Of a DNA stretch of 64,000 nt, positions 19,592-29,349 are shown in pieces. This stretch comes from JANWKA01 sp035533815 (GTDB taxonomy: Bacteria > Bacteroidota > Bacteroidia > Chitinophagales > Chitinophagaceae). The notes under the pieces are model-generated. The model saw nothing but the letters and a program-made list of their open reading frames with translations, was not told the DNA's origin and did not search any database. Numbering within the stretch: position 1 is the first letter of the stretch; the number at the start of each line of letters is the position of its first letter. The translations under genes and the position numbers were made by a program. Where the stretch lies: contig DATLTB010000056.1 of assembly GCA_035533815.1 (NCBI GenBank), positions 101,174 through 165,173 of the forward strand, written 5' to 3'.

Positions 19592-20020
19592 ATGAAGACC
19601 TTATGTATTGTCTTCATATCCAGTCTGGCCGTCCTGAGTGCTGAGGCACAGGAAAAAAGCGGTCATGTAACCGTCAAGGTTGACCCCCGTCTGGATACCC
19701 TGATCCAACGCCAGATTGCATATAATACTTTAGCCTTGTACCACCTGCAGGGATTCCGGGTAGAAGTTCTGATCACCATGTCCAGAAGCAAAGCCGAAGA
19801 GGCGAAAGCGAGCATGATGACCCAGTTTCCCCAGTTTAGGACCTATTTACTGTATCAGGCTCCCTACTATAAGGTCCGGGTCGGTGATTTCAGTAGCAGG
19901 GAAGCAGCTGCCCCACTGCAGGATGCCATCAGCAAACTTTATCCTGAAGGAGTGTTTACCGTACCTGATCTGATCAATGCTACCCCACTAACCCAGCATG
20001 GAAATAATCCGCAAAATTGA
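19592..20020 (+). CDS. SPOR-domain exported protein
   Basis: From the ATG at 19592 the protein is 142 residues: a signal peptide (MKTLCIVFISSLAVLSAEAQ), then a SPOR domain (about 55-130) with GFRVEVLITMSRSKAEEAKA and YKVRVGDFSSREAA. SPOR domains bind peptidoglycan lacking stem peptides. The frame is open back into secA, but that part is only secA out of frame. It follows secA by 28 bp and its end overlaps the next gene by 23 bp, so the three genes are probably one transcript. Other Bacteroidota have a similar small SPOR protein. Confidence 0.83.
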   Translation: MKTLCIVFISSLAVLSAEAQEKSGHVTVKVDPRLDTLIQRQIAYNTLALYHLQGFRVEVLITMSRSKAEEAKASMMTQFPQFRTYLLYQAPYYKVRVGDFSSREAAAPLQDAISKLYPEGVFTVPDLINATPLTQHGNNPQN

Positions 20021-21179
20021 GGAGCTGGCAGCAAAGTATTCCCCTGAGTTCATCGCAATCAGGCAGGATCTGCATGCCCATCCGGAACTATCCTTTCAGG
20101 AACATCGTACTTCTGCCATGGTGCAGCAAAAACTGAAGGCTATGGGCATTCCGTTCAAATCTCCTCTTGCAGGCACAGGGATAGTAGCCTTGATCAGGGG
20201 CGGCGGTAAGGGAAGCCGGGTTATTGCTTTACGGGCAGATATGGATGCACTGCCCATCCTGGAAACCAATGAGATCCCCTATAAATCGGTGAATGAAGGC
20301 GTCATGCATGCCTGCGGCCATGATGTACATACCACTTGTATATTAGGTGCAGCCAAAATTCTAAACGAAATAAAGGACCAGTGGGAAGGCCAGGTAAAAC
20401 TGATTTTCCAGCCAGGAGAAGAAAAAAGTCCTGGGGGCGCAAGCCTGATGATCCGTGATGGAGCCCTTGAGGATCCGAGGCCGGCTGTCATCCTGGGTAT
20501 GCATGTACACCCTGACCTGGAAAGAGGTAAACTTGGGTTCCGGGCAGGCCGGTATATGGCAAGCGCAGATGAGATTTATATCACTCTCCGGGGGAAGGGC
20601 GGCCACGCTGCCGCCCCCCAAAGTACCACAGATCTGATATTGGTGGCTTCTCACCTTGTCGTCAGTCTCCAGCAGATCATCAGCCGACACAATGACCCTT
20701 TTTCACCCTCGGTCCTGTCGATCTGCGCATTCAATGGCGGGTATACTACCAATGTGATTCCTTCTGAAGTAAAACTGATGGGAACCTTCAGGGCTATGGA
20801 CGAACAGTGGCGTCAAAGAGCCCTTGAACTAATCCGGAAGCTAACCATCGAAACCGCCCATGCGATGGAGGCGGAAGTTGAAATAGACATTCCCGCCGGG
20901 TATCCCAGTTTATATAATGATGAAACGGCCACTTCAAGGGCCAGAACCCTGGCCGGGGAACTACTTGGGGGTTCCCAGGTGGTAGATACTCCTGCCCGGA
21001 TGGGATCCGAGGATTTTGCCTTTTATTCCCAGCAAATCCCATCTTGCTTTTTCAGACTAGGAACTGGTAACCTGGCAAAAGGGATCAGTTCAAGTGTACA
21101 TACTTCCACCTTTAATATAGATGAACAGGCCATTGAAACCGGAATGGCCACGATGGCCTGGCTGGGTGCCAGATTTTAA
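19998..21179 (+). CDS. M20 family metallo-amidohydrolase (N-acyl-amino-acid/hippurate hydrolase type)
   Basis: A 393-residue dizinc peptidase-like enzyme. HACGHDVHT (from His104, with Cys106 and His108) is the metal-binding signature of the amidohydrolase I branch. LRADMDALPI precedes it, FQPGEEKSPGGASLMI carries the catalytic Glu pair, and GKGGHAAAPQ opens the dimerisation domain. MGSEDFAFY near residue 335 supplies the last ligands. It probably deacylates N-acyl amino acids in the cytoplasm, since there is no signal peptide. The start lies inside the SPOR gene (23-bp overlap), suggesting translational coupling. Confidence 0.92.
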   Translation: MEIIRKIEELAAKYSPEFIAIRQDLHAHPELSFQEHRTSAMVQQKLKAMGIPFKSPLAGTGIVALIRGGGKGSRVIALRADMDALPILETNEIPYKSVNEGVMHACGHDVHTTCILGAAKILNEIKDQWEGQVKLIFQPGEEKSPGGASLMIRDGALEDPRPAVILGMHVHPDLERGKLGFRAGRYMASADEIYITLRGKGGHAAAPQSTTDLILVASHLVVSLQQIISRHNDPFSPSVLSICAFNGGYTTNVIPSEVKLMGTFRAMDEQWRQRALELIRKLTIETAHAMEAEVEIDIPAGYPSLYNDETATSRARTLAGELLGGSQVVDTPARMGSEDFAFYSQQIPSCFFRLGTGNLAKGISSSVHTSTFNIDEQAIETGMATMAWLGARF

Positions 21180-21563
21180 CCGGTCCAAGCCAAATGCCGG
21201 GACAATTGCAAATACGGTATTTATTATTATATTAAAAGATTTACTACTTAAAATCATTTTTTTACAAATATTATTTTAATATAATATAATATATTATATT
21301 ATATTATAAACTTCAGCATCCCGAATAGGTAATTTAAAGGAGGCATTATTTAATTTCCCGGGTGAGAAATGTGCTGACTGGGTGAGATCTCAGGGGAGAT
21401 GAAGACCCCCACCTCCAAAAAATCCTCAACGAGGCTGTATTTCAGGATGTTTCGCCCTTCAAGTTGTCAGTGATGCATTGTATGGCCTGTCTTCATTTTT
21501 CCGTATTTTCCGCCCAATCAGGTATGATTTGGGAATATGGAAAAGTGATTTACTGGTTTCCGA
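21180..21563. other. 384-bp convergent intergenic region
   Basis: This lies between the 3' ends of the M20 gene and glyA. It contains a long AT palindrome (listed separately). The rest shows no recognisable gene. Confidence 0.6.
21277..21306. repeat. 30-nt perfect AT palindrome
   Basis: The 30 bases are fully self-complementary with the centre between 21291 and 21292 (15-bp arms) and contain no G or C. It sits between two convergent genes, where it may extrude as a cruciform or act as a weak bidirectional terminator. Confidence 0.85.
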
Positions 21564-22853
21564 TCAGCCCAGTTCCGGATATAGCGGAAAATCCTTCATA
21601 AACTGGCTTACTGCAGCTTTTATAAAAGATACCAGCTTTTCGTCTTCTGGCTGACAGATGAGCTGATCAATCCAGTTGACCACTTGTTCCATATGGTTTT
21701 CTTTTAGCCCCCTGGTAGTGATGGCAGGAACCCCTACCCGTATGCCTGAAGTGATGAAAGCTGATTTGTCATCAAAAGGGACCATATTCTTGTTCACGGT
21801 AATACCTGCCCTGACCAGGGACTGTTCTGCTTTTTTACCTGATATGTTCTTGTTGCGAAGATCGATCAGCAACAAATGATTATCGGTGCCTCCGGAAACA
21901 ATATGGTATCCTCGGTCCAGGAATGCCCTTACCATTGATTGGGCGTTGGCAATAATTTGTTTGGCATACTGATGAAATTCATCAGTCATCGCCTCAAAGA
22001 ATGCTACTGCCTTTGCAGCGATCACATGTTCAAGCGGTCCGCCCTGGGTGCCTGGGAATACCGCTCCGTCAATGAGCGAACTCATCATCCGGTTCTCTCC
22101 TTTGTTGGTCTTCATACCGAATGGATTAACAAAATCCTTTCCAATCATGATCATTCCACCCCTTGGGCCCCGCAACGTTTTATGCGTGGTGGTGGTCACA
22201 AAATGACAATGTTCAAAGGGAGAACGGATGAGTCCCCTGGCTATCAGGCCGGCAGGGTGTGCGATATCGGCCATGACCAGGGCACCCACCGAATCCGCGA
22301 TTTCCCGGATGCGCCGGTAATCCCAATCCCTGCTATAGGCAGAAGCTCCGCAGATAATGAGTTTTGGTTTATTCTGGGCGGCTATTTCCTCCATCCGGTC
22401 ATATTCCACCATTCCGGTTTCCCGGCTGACTCCATAAAAACAGGGCTGATAGAGTTTCCCGGAAAAATTTACTGATGAACCATGGGTAAGATGACCTCCC
22501 ATGCTAAGGTCCAGACCCAGGATCTTGTCTCCGGGTTGCAGGACGGCCATCATGACAGCTGCATTGGCCTGCGCACCGGAGTGGGGCTGTACATTGGCAT
22601 ATTCCACACCAAACAATTGTTTTGCCCGGTCAATTGCCAACTGTTCACTTTGATCCACTATTTCACAACCCGCGTAATAGCGGTGACCCGGGTATCCTTC
22701 TGCATATTTGTTGGTCATTACATTACCCATTGCCTGCATGACCTGAAGGCTGGTGAAATTTTCAGATGCAATCAGTTCAATGCCCTCTCGTTGTCGATCT
22801 AGTTCTTTTTGAATGATCTTAAAAATAAGTTGGTCCCTTTGCATAAATGACAT
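21564..22853 (-). CDS. glyA: Serine hydroxymethyltransferase
   Basis: A 429-residue PLP enzyme making glycine and 5,10-methylene-tetrahydrofolate from serine. The PLP lysine is Lys225 in TTTTHKTLRGPRGG. ELIASENFTS (26-35) and NKYAEGYPGHRYYAGC (48-63) are diagnostic, and DIAHPAGLIA contains the cofactor-binding Asp and His. Two in-frame ATGs are available (22853 and 22844); family starts often match the second. TAATTTTG on the minus strand (22868-22861) could be its -7 element, which would leave an extremely short leader. Confidence 0.97.
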   Translation of the reverse strand: MSFMQRDQLIFKIIQKELDRQREGIELIASENFTSLQVMQAMGNVMTNKYAEGYPGHRYYAGCEIVDQSEQLAIDRAKQLFGVEYANVQPHSGAQANAAVMMAVLQPGDKILGLDLSMGGHLTHGSSVNFSGKLYQPCFYGVSRETGMVEYDRMEEIAAQNKPKLIICGASAYSRDWDYRRIREIADSVGALVMADIAHPAGLIARGLIRSPFEHCHFVTTTTHKTLRGPRGGMIMIGKDFVNPFGMKTNKGENRMMSSLIDGAVFPGTQGGPLEHVIAAKAVAFFEAMTDEFHQYAKQIIANAQSMVRAFLDRGYHIVSGGTDNHLLLIDLRNKNISGKKAEQSLVRAGITVNKNMVPFDDKSAFITSGIRVGVPAITTRGLKENHMEQVVNWIDQLICQPEDEKLVSFIKAAVSQFMKDFPLYPELG

Positions 22854-22888
22854 TAAAGTCCAAAATTAAAGGTTAACCTCGACATGCA

Positions 22889-23892
22889 TCAGGATAAAAT
22901 AAAGATTGCCCTTTGATAGTTATTCTTTTCTTTATTCCTTATCCGTTCTTTGTCCAGAAAATGACTTACTTGACGATAAAACCATCCCCGTTGATCAAAC
23001 ATGATAAAATGCCTGGATGTGTCAGACATGACTATGGTGACTCTTCTGGCCAGTCTAAACTGATCTTTAAGGTTATTTTCAGCAGATTTGTGCGTTGCCC
23101 CATATTGTTTATAAGCCACCCAATCTCCCAGTACCAGGATCCTGGACCTTATACGACCCATTAAGGGACGAAGATCATGACTGAAAAGCTCTTACATTAC
23201 CTCCCCCTGGGTATAGGGATCAGAGCTGACTGCCATATCGGTCACTTGTGCTACCCTGCTGTTATTTCGCATCATAGTACTCGGGACAAATTTTTCATTT
23301 TGCCATACCTGGTTTGGATTCTCCCCGATAATTCCCTTGCTGATCATCAGGCCGATTATCCTTCCACTGTCTGCAGTCATCTGGTTTCCCCTAGCCTGGG
23401 CAGGCAAAAAAGGAGCCGGACTAACGCATACAATGTCCCGGGTCAGGTCCGGATATCTGACTCCTATATACAAGGGCAGCCAACCCCTAAGGCTATGTCC
23501 GACTATTACCGAACTACTTAGTTTATTGCGGACAATAAAAAAGCCAGTTGACGGGCTACTGTTTTCATTATGGAATCTGACCGGATCGGAGGCTGGCCGC
23601 CAAAACCCGGAAAAGTAATTTCATAGCAGGTGGATTGGTTTTTAAAATGCTTTACTATCTCATCCAATACTTTACCGGAACAATACAACCCGGGAATAAG
23701 GATCATCGGTTTTCCCTTCCCGGTCCTGGTTACTGCAAATGACTGAGCCTGATTTAGCTTATTATGTATGGGTTTGGAAAATTCTGTTACAAAGATGAAC
23801 AGGAATACGACAACCGGAATACAAACCTTCGAAAATGAGTGATTTGTCACAAAAACTATTTTAAATGTACAGAGCTTGACAAAAAAAAGCAA
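22889..23892 (-). pseudogene. Decayed alpha/beta hydrolase
   Basis: Three consecutive fragments on the minus strand join into one alpha/beta hydrolase. The first (23892-23518) has GKGKPMILIPGLYCSG, the oxyanion-strand region. A frameshift near 23515-23535 moves to the frame with the nucleophile elbow GHSLRG and YPDLTRDIVCVSPAPFLPA. That frame meets a TAA at 23192-23194, where homologues usually have Tyr. It then continues without a shift through ELFSHDLRPLMGRI and DTSRHFIMFDQRGWFY, containing the catalytic His, to 22889. The N-terminal frame has no ATG before the conserved part. One frameshift plus one stop makes it non-functional. It is divergent from the broken kinase gene. Confidence 0.8.
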
Positions 23893-24114
23893 TTTCCGGA
23901 GACTATAAATACTCTTTTAACCGTACCCATCCCTTAAAGGATGAAATATGCATAACACCGATTAAATGCAAATCTGAAAAGTCGCAGTTATTTCTAGTTC
24001 TGGATTTAAGCTAAAAACATCATTTCATCAGCCCGAACGGCTATTTCATTGATTATTGTTCATGTCTTAAGATATGGACAATACCTTGATCCCTGCAATT
24101 AACACTTAAACAAA

Positions 24115-25143
24115 ATGAACTGGTTTTTCTCACATAAGCTGCGCCATATTCTTTTCTGGACCATTTATTTTGTCTTCTGGCCTGGCTTTTCCATATATAA
24201 TTATAAGGCGCACTTGCTAACAACCTTACTGATCACTACCAAATGGATGGCAGGTCAAAGCGAAATTTGTTATTTGTCCGCTTACCTGCTGATTCCAAGT
24301 TTCTATAACAGGAAAAGATATGTGTTGTTTATCCTTTGCAAATTATCCGGGCTCCTGGCAAGTGCTGCATTTATCGCCATTTGCATGAATTACCTGCTTG
24401 TTCGAACCTCCACTGCTTACATCCTACCGCTCATCTCTCTTTATTTTTTTGCCTTGATGGCTAACTTTTACACTGTCTTTCCCTTCCCTGCGATTAAAAC
24501 TACCAGGGACAGGATAAAGAATGAAAGAAGGAATCGGGGCTGGAAAAGGTAAAAATGGAGAATGAATTGAGGTTTGTAACATCCCAGATCAATCCACATT
24601 TTCTATTTAACGCCATCAATAGCATTTATGTGCTCATCAAAAAGGATCCGGATCTTGCTGCAGGAACCCTAGCCAGATTTGCTGAAATGCTGCGCTATCA
24701 GATTTACGAATGCAATACTGATCTGATATCCATTGAAAAATAACTGCTTTATCTGAATAACTATTTTGAACCCGAAAGGTTGAGAAAAGGTAACACCATT
24801 TTCATCAATTATCAGGTGGATGAAAATATCAAAGCGCTTTCCATTGCACCTCTCCTGATTATGCCCCTGATAGAGAATGCTTTTAAATATGTATCAGCAT
24901 TTACTGATCAGGCGTACAACATTAATAAGCATTTTCAATATGCTAACCGGACATTTGAAATGCAAATGGAAAATACAATGGATACTCCTGTCCGGCTTTC
25001 TAGTTTAAAATCAGGTGGGGGATTGGACATGATAATTTTAAATGGAGGTTGCAGCTAATATACCCGGAAAACTATACATTACAAATCAACTCAACTCGGA
25101 GTCATTGCAATATGCCATAATTTTAAAAATTAAGATCCAATGA
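24115..25143 (+). pseudogene. Decayed LytS/YehU-type sensor histidine kinase
   Basis: Residual kinase in pieces. A four-helix membrane sensor (24115-24552) ends at a premature TAA at 24550. The true path shifts frame near 24500-24530 into the run KMENELRFVTSQINPHFLFN, the His-phosphorylation region of the LytS family. SIEK then meets an in-frame TAA at 24741, and the same frame resumes as LLYLNNYFEPERLRKGN and PLIENAFKYV (N box of the ATPase). After GGGLDM another shift near 25040 is needed to read LQLIYPENYTLQINST. The end overlaps the regulator start at 25140, as in an intact lytS-lytR pair. Confidence 0.85.
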
Positions 25144-25849
25144 ATATATGATGTATCATAGTTGATGATGAACCTCTGGCCAGGAAAGGTATGGAACAGC
25201 TGATCAGGGAACCGGATTTCTGGAACTGACAGCAAAATGCGGAAAAGTTATGGAAGCCAAAGGTTTTTTATCCAGGGGAAATATCGACCTGGTCTTCCTG
25301 GATATTCAAATGCTCAAAATATCAGGAATGGCCTTTTTAAAAAGCTTTACCTTAAAACCACTGATCATCATCACTACCGCCTTCCCCAATTTTGTACTGG
25401 AGGGATTTAAATTGAATGTGCTCGATTACCTTGTAAAACCCATTACACTGGAACGGTTCCTGAAATCAGCAAACCGGATTAGGGACATTCTGGAGAATAA
25501 ACGTCAGGAAAATGAAGTTCCATCAGCTAATCATATTTTCCTCAAATGCAGCTAAGGTTGTGAAAAAATCTCCATCTCTGAAATTTTTTATGTAGAAGCA
25601 AATCAGAATTATTGCAGTCTATTTACCGCCCGTGGAAAATTCATGACCCTGACTACCATGATGTCCCTTGAAAAAAAACTACCTTCCGGAAAATTCCTGA
25701 GGATACAGAAATTATATATCGTTGCCCTGGACAAAATACAATCTGTAACCGGAAACGAAAAAGCTGTCGGTAAACTTAAGATCCCAGTCAGTAAAGGTTA
25801 TCGGGAGGAGTTGATGAAAATCATCAACCGACAACTGATCAAAAAATAA
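25140..25849 (+). pseudogene. Decayed LytTR-family response regulator
   Basis: Partner of the broken kinase. The ATG at 25140 is followed at codon 4 by TGA, then by CIIVDDEPLARKGMEQLIRE (receiver start). A frameshift near 25215-25225 restores FLELTAKCG and the phospho-acceptor segment IDLVFLDIQM, then TTAFPNFVLEGF and LDYLVKPITLERFL. A TAA at 25553 interrupts the frame, which continues unchanged into a LytTR DNA-binding domain (ISEIFYVEANQNYCSLFTAR, FLRIQKLYIVALDKIQSV) ending at 25849. Two stops and one frameshift are visible. Confidence 0.85.
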
Positions 25850-26003
25850 TATCCATTACCTACTTTAACCGAATTTGAATACTTACGATGGCAATACCTG
25901 CTGAAAGACGTCTGAGCATTAGTACCTCTCTTTTGTTTGGAAGCGAGAATAATAATAGTAATTTCGCACCGCAGCATACGGCTAAACCTGCAAAAGAAAC
26001 TTA

Positions 26004-26996
26004 ATGAAGGCAATTATACTTGTAGCCGGTGTAGGCACCAAGCTCCGGCCCCACACCTATACCCAACCCAAAGCGCTAATTCCTATAGCCGGAAAAACGA
26101 TATTGGGATTTATAGTGGATCAGCTCGAAGAGGCAGGAATACGGGAATTCATCTTCGTTATTGGTTATCTCGGTGAGAAGATTCAGGATTATGTCCTGAA
26201 AAAATATAGTCACCTGAATTGTCATTTCATACAACAAAACATACGTAAAGGCACCGGGCATGCAGTACTGCTTACCAGGGAAATTGTCGGCCAGGATGAA
26301 GTGTTCATAGTGCTTGGAGATACCATATGTGAGTTTAATGCCCGGGCCATCCTGGAAACAACAGGTTCTTTATTAGGTCTTAAGAAAGTTGATGATCCCC
26401 GAAATTTTGGAGTAGCGGAAATCAATGATGAAGAAAAGATAATACATGTTGTGGAAAAACCCCAGATTCCCAAATCCAACATGGCATTAGTGGGTCTTTA
26501 TAAGATCCGGGAAACGGAACAAATGTTTCAGTGCCTGGAAGACAATCTGGAGAATAAAATTATGTCATATGATGAATATTATCTTACAGATGCACTGGAG
26601 TGTATGATAAAAAGAGGAACCGCATTTCACTCATTTAAAGTAACTAATTGGTTTGATTGCGGGAAGAAAAATACCCTGCTTGAATCCAATGCGACCCTGC
26701 TAAAAAAATATAGTCACACCCAGCAACCTCCACTGCCTTATGACAATACCATTATTATCCCTCCTGTCAGCATAGCCGAAGGTTGCAATATCAAAAATTC
26801 CCTGATCGGTCCGAATGTGGCAATCGGAGAAAATACCGTAATTAATTATTCCATTATCAAGGATTCAATCATCGGATCCTATGCCAACCTATTTGAAGTT
26901 GTCCTTAAATCTTCGCTGATCGGCAGTGATGCCAATATTCGCGGGCTAAGTCAGAGCCTGAATATTGGGGATAATACAGAAATTGACCTGGGATAA
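26004..26996 (+). CDS. Sugar-phosphate nucleotidylyltransferase (glucose-1-phosphate thymidylyl/uridylyltransferase-like)
   Basis: 330 residues. The N-terminal nucleotidyltransferase fold starts AIILVAGVGTKLRPHTYTQPKALIPIAGK, where the usual GTRLRP is GTKLRP. VFIVLGDTI holds the metal-binding Asp and VVEKPQIP the second substrate loop. The C-terminal part (about 245-330) is a left-handed beta-helix of hexapeptide repeats. It joins a nucleotide to a sugar 1-phosphate for surface polysaccharide or lipopolysaccharide synthesis. It stands alone between the decayed regulator and an NPD-type flavoprotein, so the sugar is not indicated. Confidence 0.87.
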   Translation: MKAIILVAGVGTKLRPHTYTQPKALIPIAGKTILGFIVDQLEEAGIREFIFVIGYLGEKIQDYVLKKYSHLNCHFIQQNIRKGTGHAVLLTREIVGQDEVFIVLGDTICEFNARAILETTGSLLGLKKVDDPRNFGVAEINDEEKIIHVVEKPQIPKSNMALVGLYKIRETEQMFQCLEDNLENKIMSYDEYYLTDALECMIKRGTAFHSFKVTNWFDCGKKNTLLESNATLLKKYSHTQQPPLPYDNTIIIPPVSIAEGCNIKNSLIGPNVAIGENTVINYSIIKDSIIGSYANLFEVVLKSSLIGSDANIRGLSQSLNIGDNTEIDLG

Positions 26997-27058
26997 ACAC
27001 GGAATGGTTACTAAACCGGATATGGGATATCTTTTATCATGTTATCGATTCTTTTCTG

Positions 27059-28012
27059 ATGGAAAAGTTTAATAACCGGATTACCTCGTTATTTGGAATT
27101 TCATTGCCTATAATCCAGGCCGGCATGGTCTGGACCTCCGGCTGGAGGTTAGCGAGTGCAGTCAGCAATGCGGGGGGGCTAGGGCTGATTGGTTCCGGCA
27201 GCATGTACCCGGAAATATTGAAAATGCATATTCAGAAATGTCGGGAAGCGACAGATAAGCCTTTCGGAGTTAATATACCCCTCATATATCCTTATGCTGA
27301 AAAACATATGGAATTGATTGTAAAGGAAGGTGTCAGCATTGTATTCACCTCAGCGGGAAACCCCGATTCCTGGACCCCTTACCTGAAATCGCACCAAATC
27401 ACAGTAGTGCATGTGGTGTCGGGCTCAAGACAGGCTGTCAAAAGCGAGAATGCCGGGGTAGATGCTATAGTGGCGGAAGGCTTTGAAGCAGGTGGGCACA
27501 ATGGTAGAGAGGAAACGACTACCATGGTCCTGATACCGGCTGTCTGCCATGCTGTCAGCAAACCCGTTATTGCCGCAGGAGGTATCGGAAGCGGAAGGGC
27601 CATGCTTGCAGCTTTTGCCCTTGGTGCAGAAGGGGTACAGATCGGTAGCCGGTTCGCCGCTTCAATCGAAGGTTCAGCCCATCCATTGTTCAAACAAGCG
27701 ATAGTGGATGCCGGTGAAGGGGATACTTTGCTGACGCTGAAAAAACTTCTGCCTGTTAGGATGCTTAAAAATGCATTTTTTAAACTGGTTCAGCAAGGAG
27801 AAAACCAGGGAGCGAGTGAAACTGAGTTATTGGAATTGCTTGGCAAAGCCAGGGCAAAAAAAGGTATGTTCGATGGTCAATTGGATGAAGGGGAACTAGA
27901 GATTGGTCAGGTTAGTGCACTAATAAGAGATATTCTGCCTGCCTCTGATATACTTCGAAATATTTGGGAAGAATTTTGCACGGTCAAAAAGCAGCTCTCC
28001 CTGTTAAAATGA
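27059..28012 (+). CDS. NPD/nitronate monooxygenase-like FMN oxidoreductase (FabK-like)
   Basis: A 317-residue TIM-barrel flavoprotein. LPIIQAGMVWTSGWRLASAV opens the barrel, VNIPLIYP follows, EGFEAGGHNGREETTT contains the active-site His region, and AAGGIGSGRAMLAAFALGAE and VQIGSRF are the FMN-phosphate binding loops. Members oxidise nitronates or, as FabK, reduce enoyl-ACP. The sequence alone does not decide between them. It ends 5 bp before the convergent ABC permease gene. Confidence 0.82.
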   Translation: MEKFNNRITSLFGISLPIIQAGMVWTSGWRLASAVSNAGGLGLIGSGSMYPEILKMHIQKCREATDKPFGVNIPLIYPYAEKHMELIVKEGVSIVFTSAGNPDSWTPYLKSHQITVVHVVSGSRQAVKSENAGVDAIVAEGFEAGGHNGREETTTMVLIPAVCHAVSKPVIAAGGIGSGRAMLAAFALGAEGVQIGSRFAASIEGSAHPLFKQAIVDAGEGDTLLTLKKLLPVRMLKNAFFKLVQQGENQGASETELLELLGKARAKKGMFDGQLDEGELEIGQVSALIRDILPASDILRNIWEEFCTVKKQLSLLK

Positions 28013-28017
28013 ACGTA

Positions 28018-29322
28018 TTAATTTCTTCTCCGCAGCCATTTAGCCATTTCCTTTAAAGTCACCTTTTTACCATAAAGTAAAATCCCTGTCCGGTATATTT
28101 TTCCCGCTAGCCAGGTTGTCATGATAAAACCTCCGATCAGCAGCACGGCCGAAACTGCCAGTTGGGTCCATGGTACTCCGAAGGGTATCCGGGCAATCAT
28201 GACAAGTGGAGATGATAAAGGGAATATACTTGCCCCTATTGCCAAGGCACTATTAGGATGTTGTATGGCATTAAACATAATCAAGAAAGACATCAAAATG
28301 GGCAATGTGATCGGCAGGATCAAAGCCTGTGATTCCGCTGCATCCTGATCCACACATGAGCCCACAGCAGCAAACAGCGCAGCATACATCAGATAGCCAA
28401 ACAGAAAATAAAATAAGAATCCTCCAATAACCAATGTAAAATTAATATTGCTGTTCAGTACCTGATGAATCTGCATGGCAATCTGATTATTCCCTGGGGT
28501 ATGTGCCGGCGCATGAATGGATTGCAAATGTCCGGCATGTACCGCTAATCCAGGAAGCACTGCTAAAGCACCATTGATTAGGATCAGAACAACCACTATC
28601 CAAATAAAAAATTGTGTGAGCCCCACTCCGGCTATTCCGATAATCTTACCCATCATCAGTTGAAAAGGCCTTACAGACGATATGATTACCTCAGCAATCC
28701 GGTTGGTTTTTTCTTCCATCACTCCCCTCATGGTCATCATACCAAAAAAAATCATTGAAAAATAAATCAAAAATCCAGAGCCATAACCAACAAGAAATGC
28801 TACCAGAACACTCCCTTCCTTCTGGTCTTCCCCTGTAATGGTAATTAAGTTGATATCAGCCTTGATGCTTTTCAATATCCCCGGACTTATTCCCGCCAAT
28901 TGCATTCGCTTGGATTCCAACACGCTATCCAGTTGTCCGGATATATAAGTATCCGCATCAAGGCCCAATTGTGTCTTGCCATAATACGTAAATCCCTTTG
29001 GCTGGTTGATCTTAAACATGGGAATGCACAATGCCCCGGTATAACCCTCACTTTGGTAATGTAAACGAAAATGGTCCGGAGTCTCACCACTGACATAATG
29101 GAAAAATATATTATTGCCATTATGCAGATTATGCGTAAAAACCCCGCTGTTATCCAGCACTCCAACCTGGTTTACTTCTGAACTGCCTCCCACAGCTAGA
29201 AAAGCCATAATGCCAAAAAATATCACTACCAAAACTGGGACGAGCAGGGTAACAATGATAAAAGATCTTTTTTTTACTCGGGAAAGGTATTCCCTTTTAA
29301 TAATCAGCCAAGTCTTATGCAT
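28018..29322 (-). CDS. ABC-2 type exporter permease (NatB-like)
   Basis: 434 residues. One N-terminal membrane helix (about 22-44) is followed by a large extracytoplasmic domain (about 50-170) and then five or six helices (about 175-415), the layout of the ABC2_membrane_3 family. MMTMRGVMEEKTNRIAEVIISSVRPFQLMMGKIIG is the conserved coupling region, quoted here by its key residues EEKTNRIAEV. It is co-transcribed with the ATPase gene 27 bp upstream. The NatAB type usually exports sodium or other small solutes, but the substrate here is unknown. Confidence 0.87.
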   Translation of the reverse strand: MHKTWLIIKREYLSRVKKRSFIIVTLLVPVLVVIFFGIMAFLAVGGSSEVNQVGVLDNSGVFTHNLHNGNNIFFHYVSGETPDHFRLHYQSEGYTGALCIPMFKINQPKGFTYYGKTQLGLDADTYISGQLDSVLESKRMQLAGISPGILKSIKADINLITITGEDQKEGSVLVAFLVGYGSGFLIYFSMIFFGMMTMRGVMEEKTNRIAEVIISSVRPFQLMMGKIIGIAGVGLTQFFIWIVVVLILINGALAVLPGLAVHAGHLQSIHAPAHTPGNNQIAMQIHQVLNSNINFTLVIGGFLFYFLFGYLMYAALFAAVGSCVDQDAAESQALILPITLPILMSFLIMFNAIQHPNSALAIGASIFPLSSPLVMIARIPFGVPWTQLAVSAVLLIGGFIMTTWLAGKIYRTGILLYGKKVTLKEMAKWLRRRN

Positions 29323-29349
29323 GGGTTTCTATTGATTTATCCGGAAATA

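Noticed and set aside
22889..25849. Programmed frameshifting or stop-codon readthrough in the hydrolase/kinase/regulator genes
   Set aside because: Interruptions are of several kinds in three genes, with no slippery sequence or SECIS-like element. Decay is simpler.
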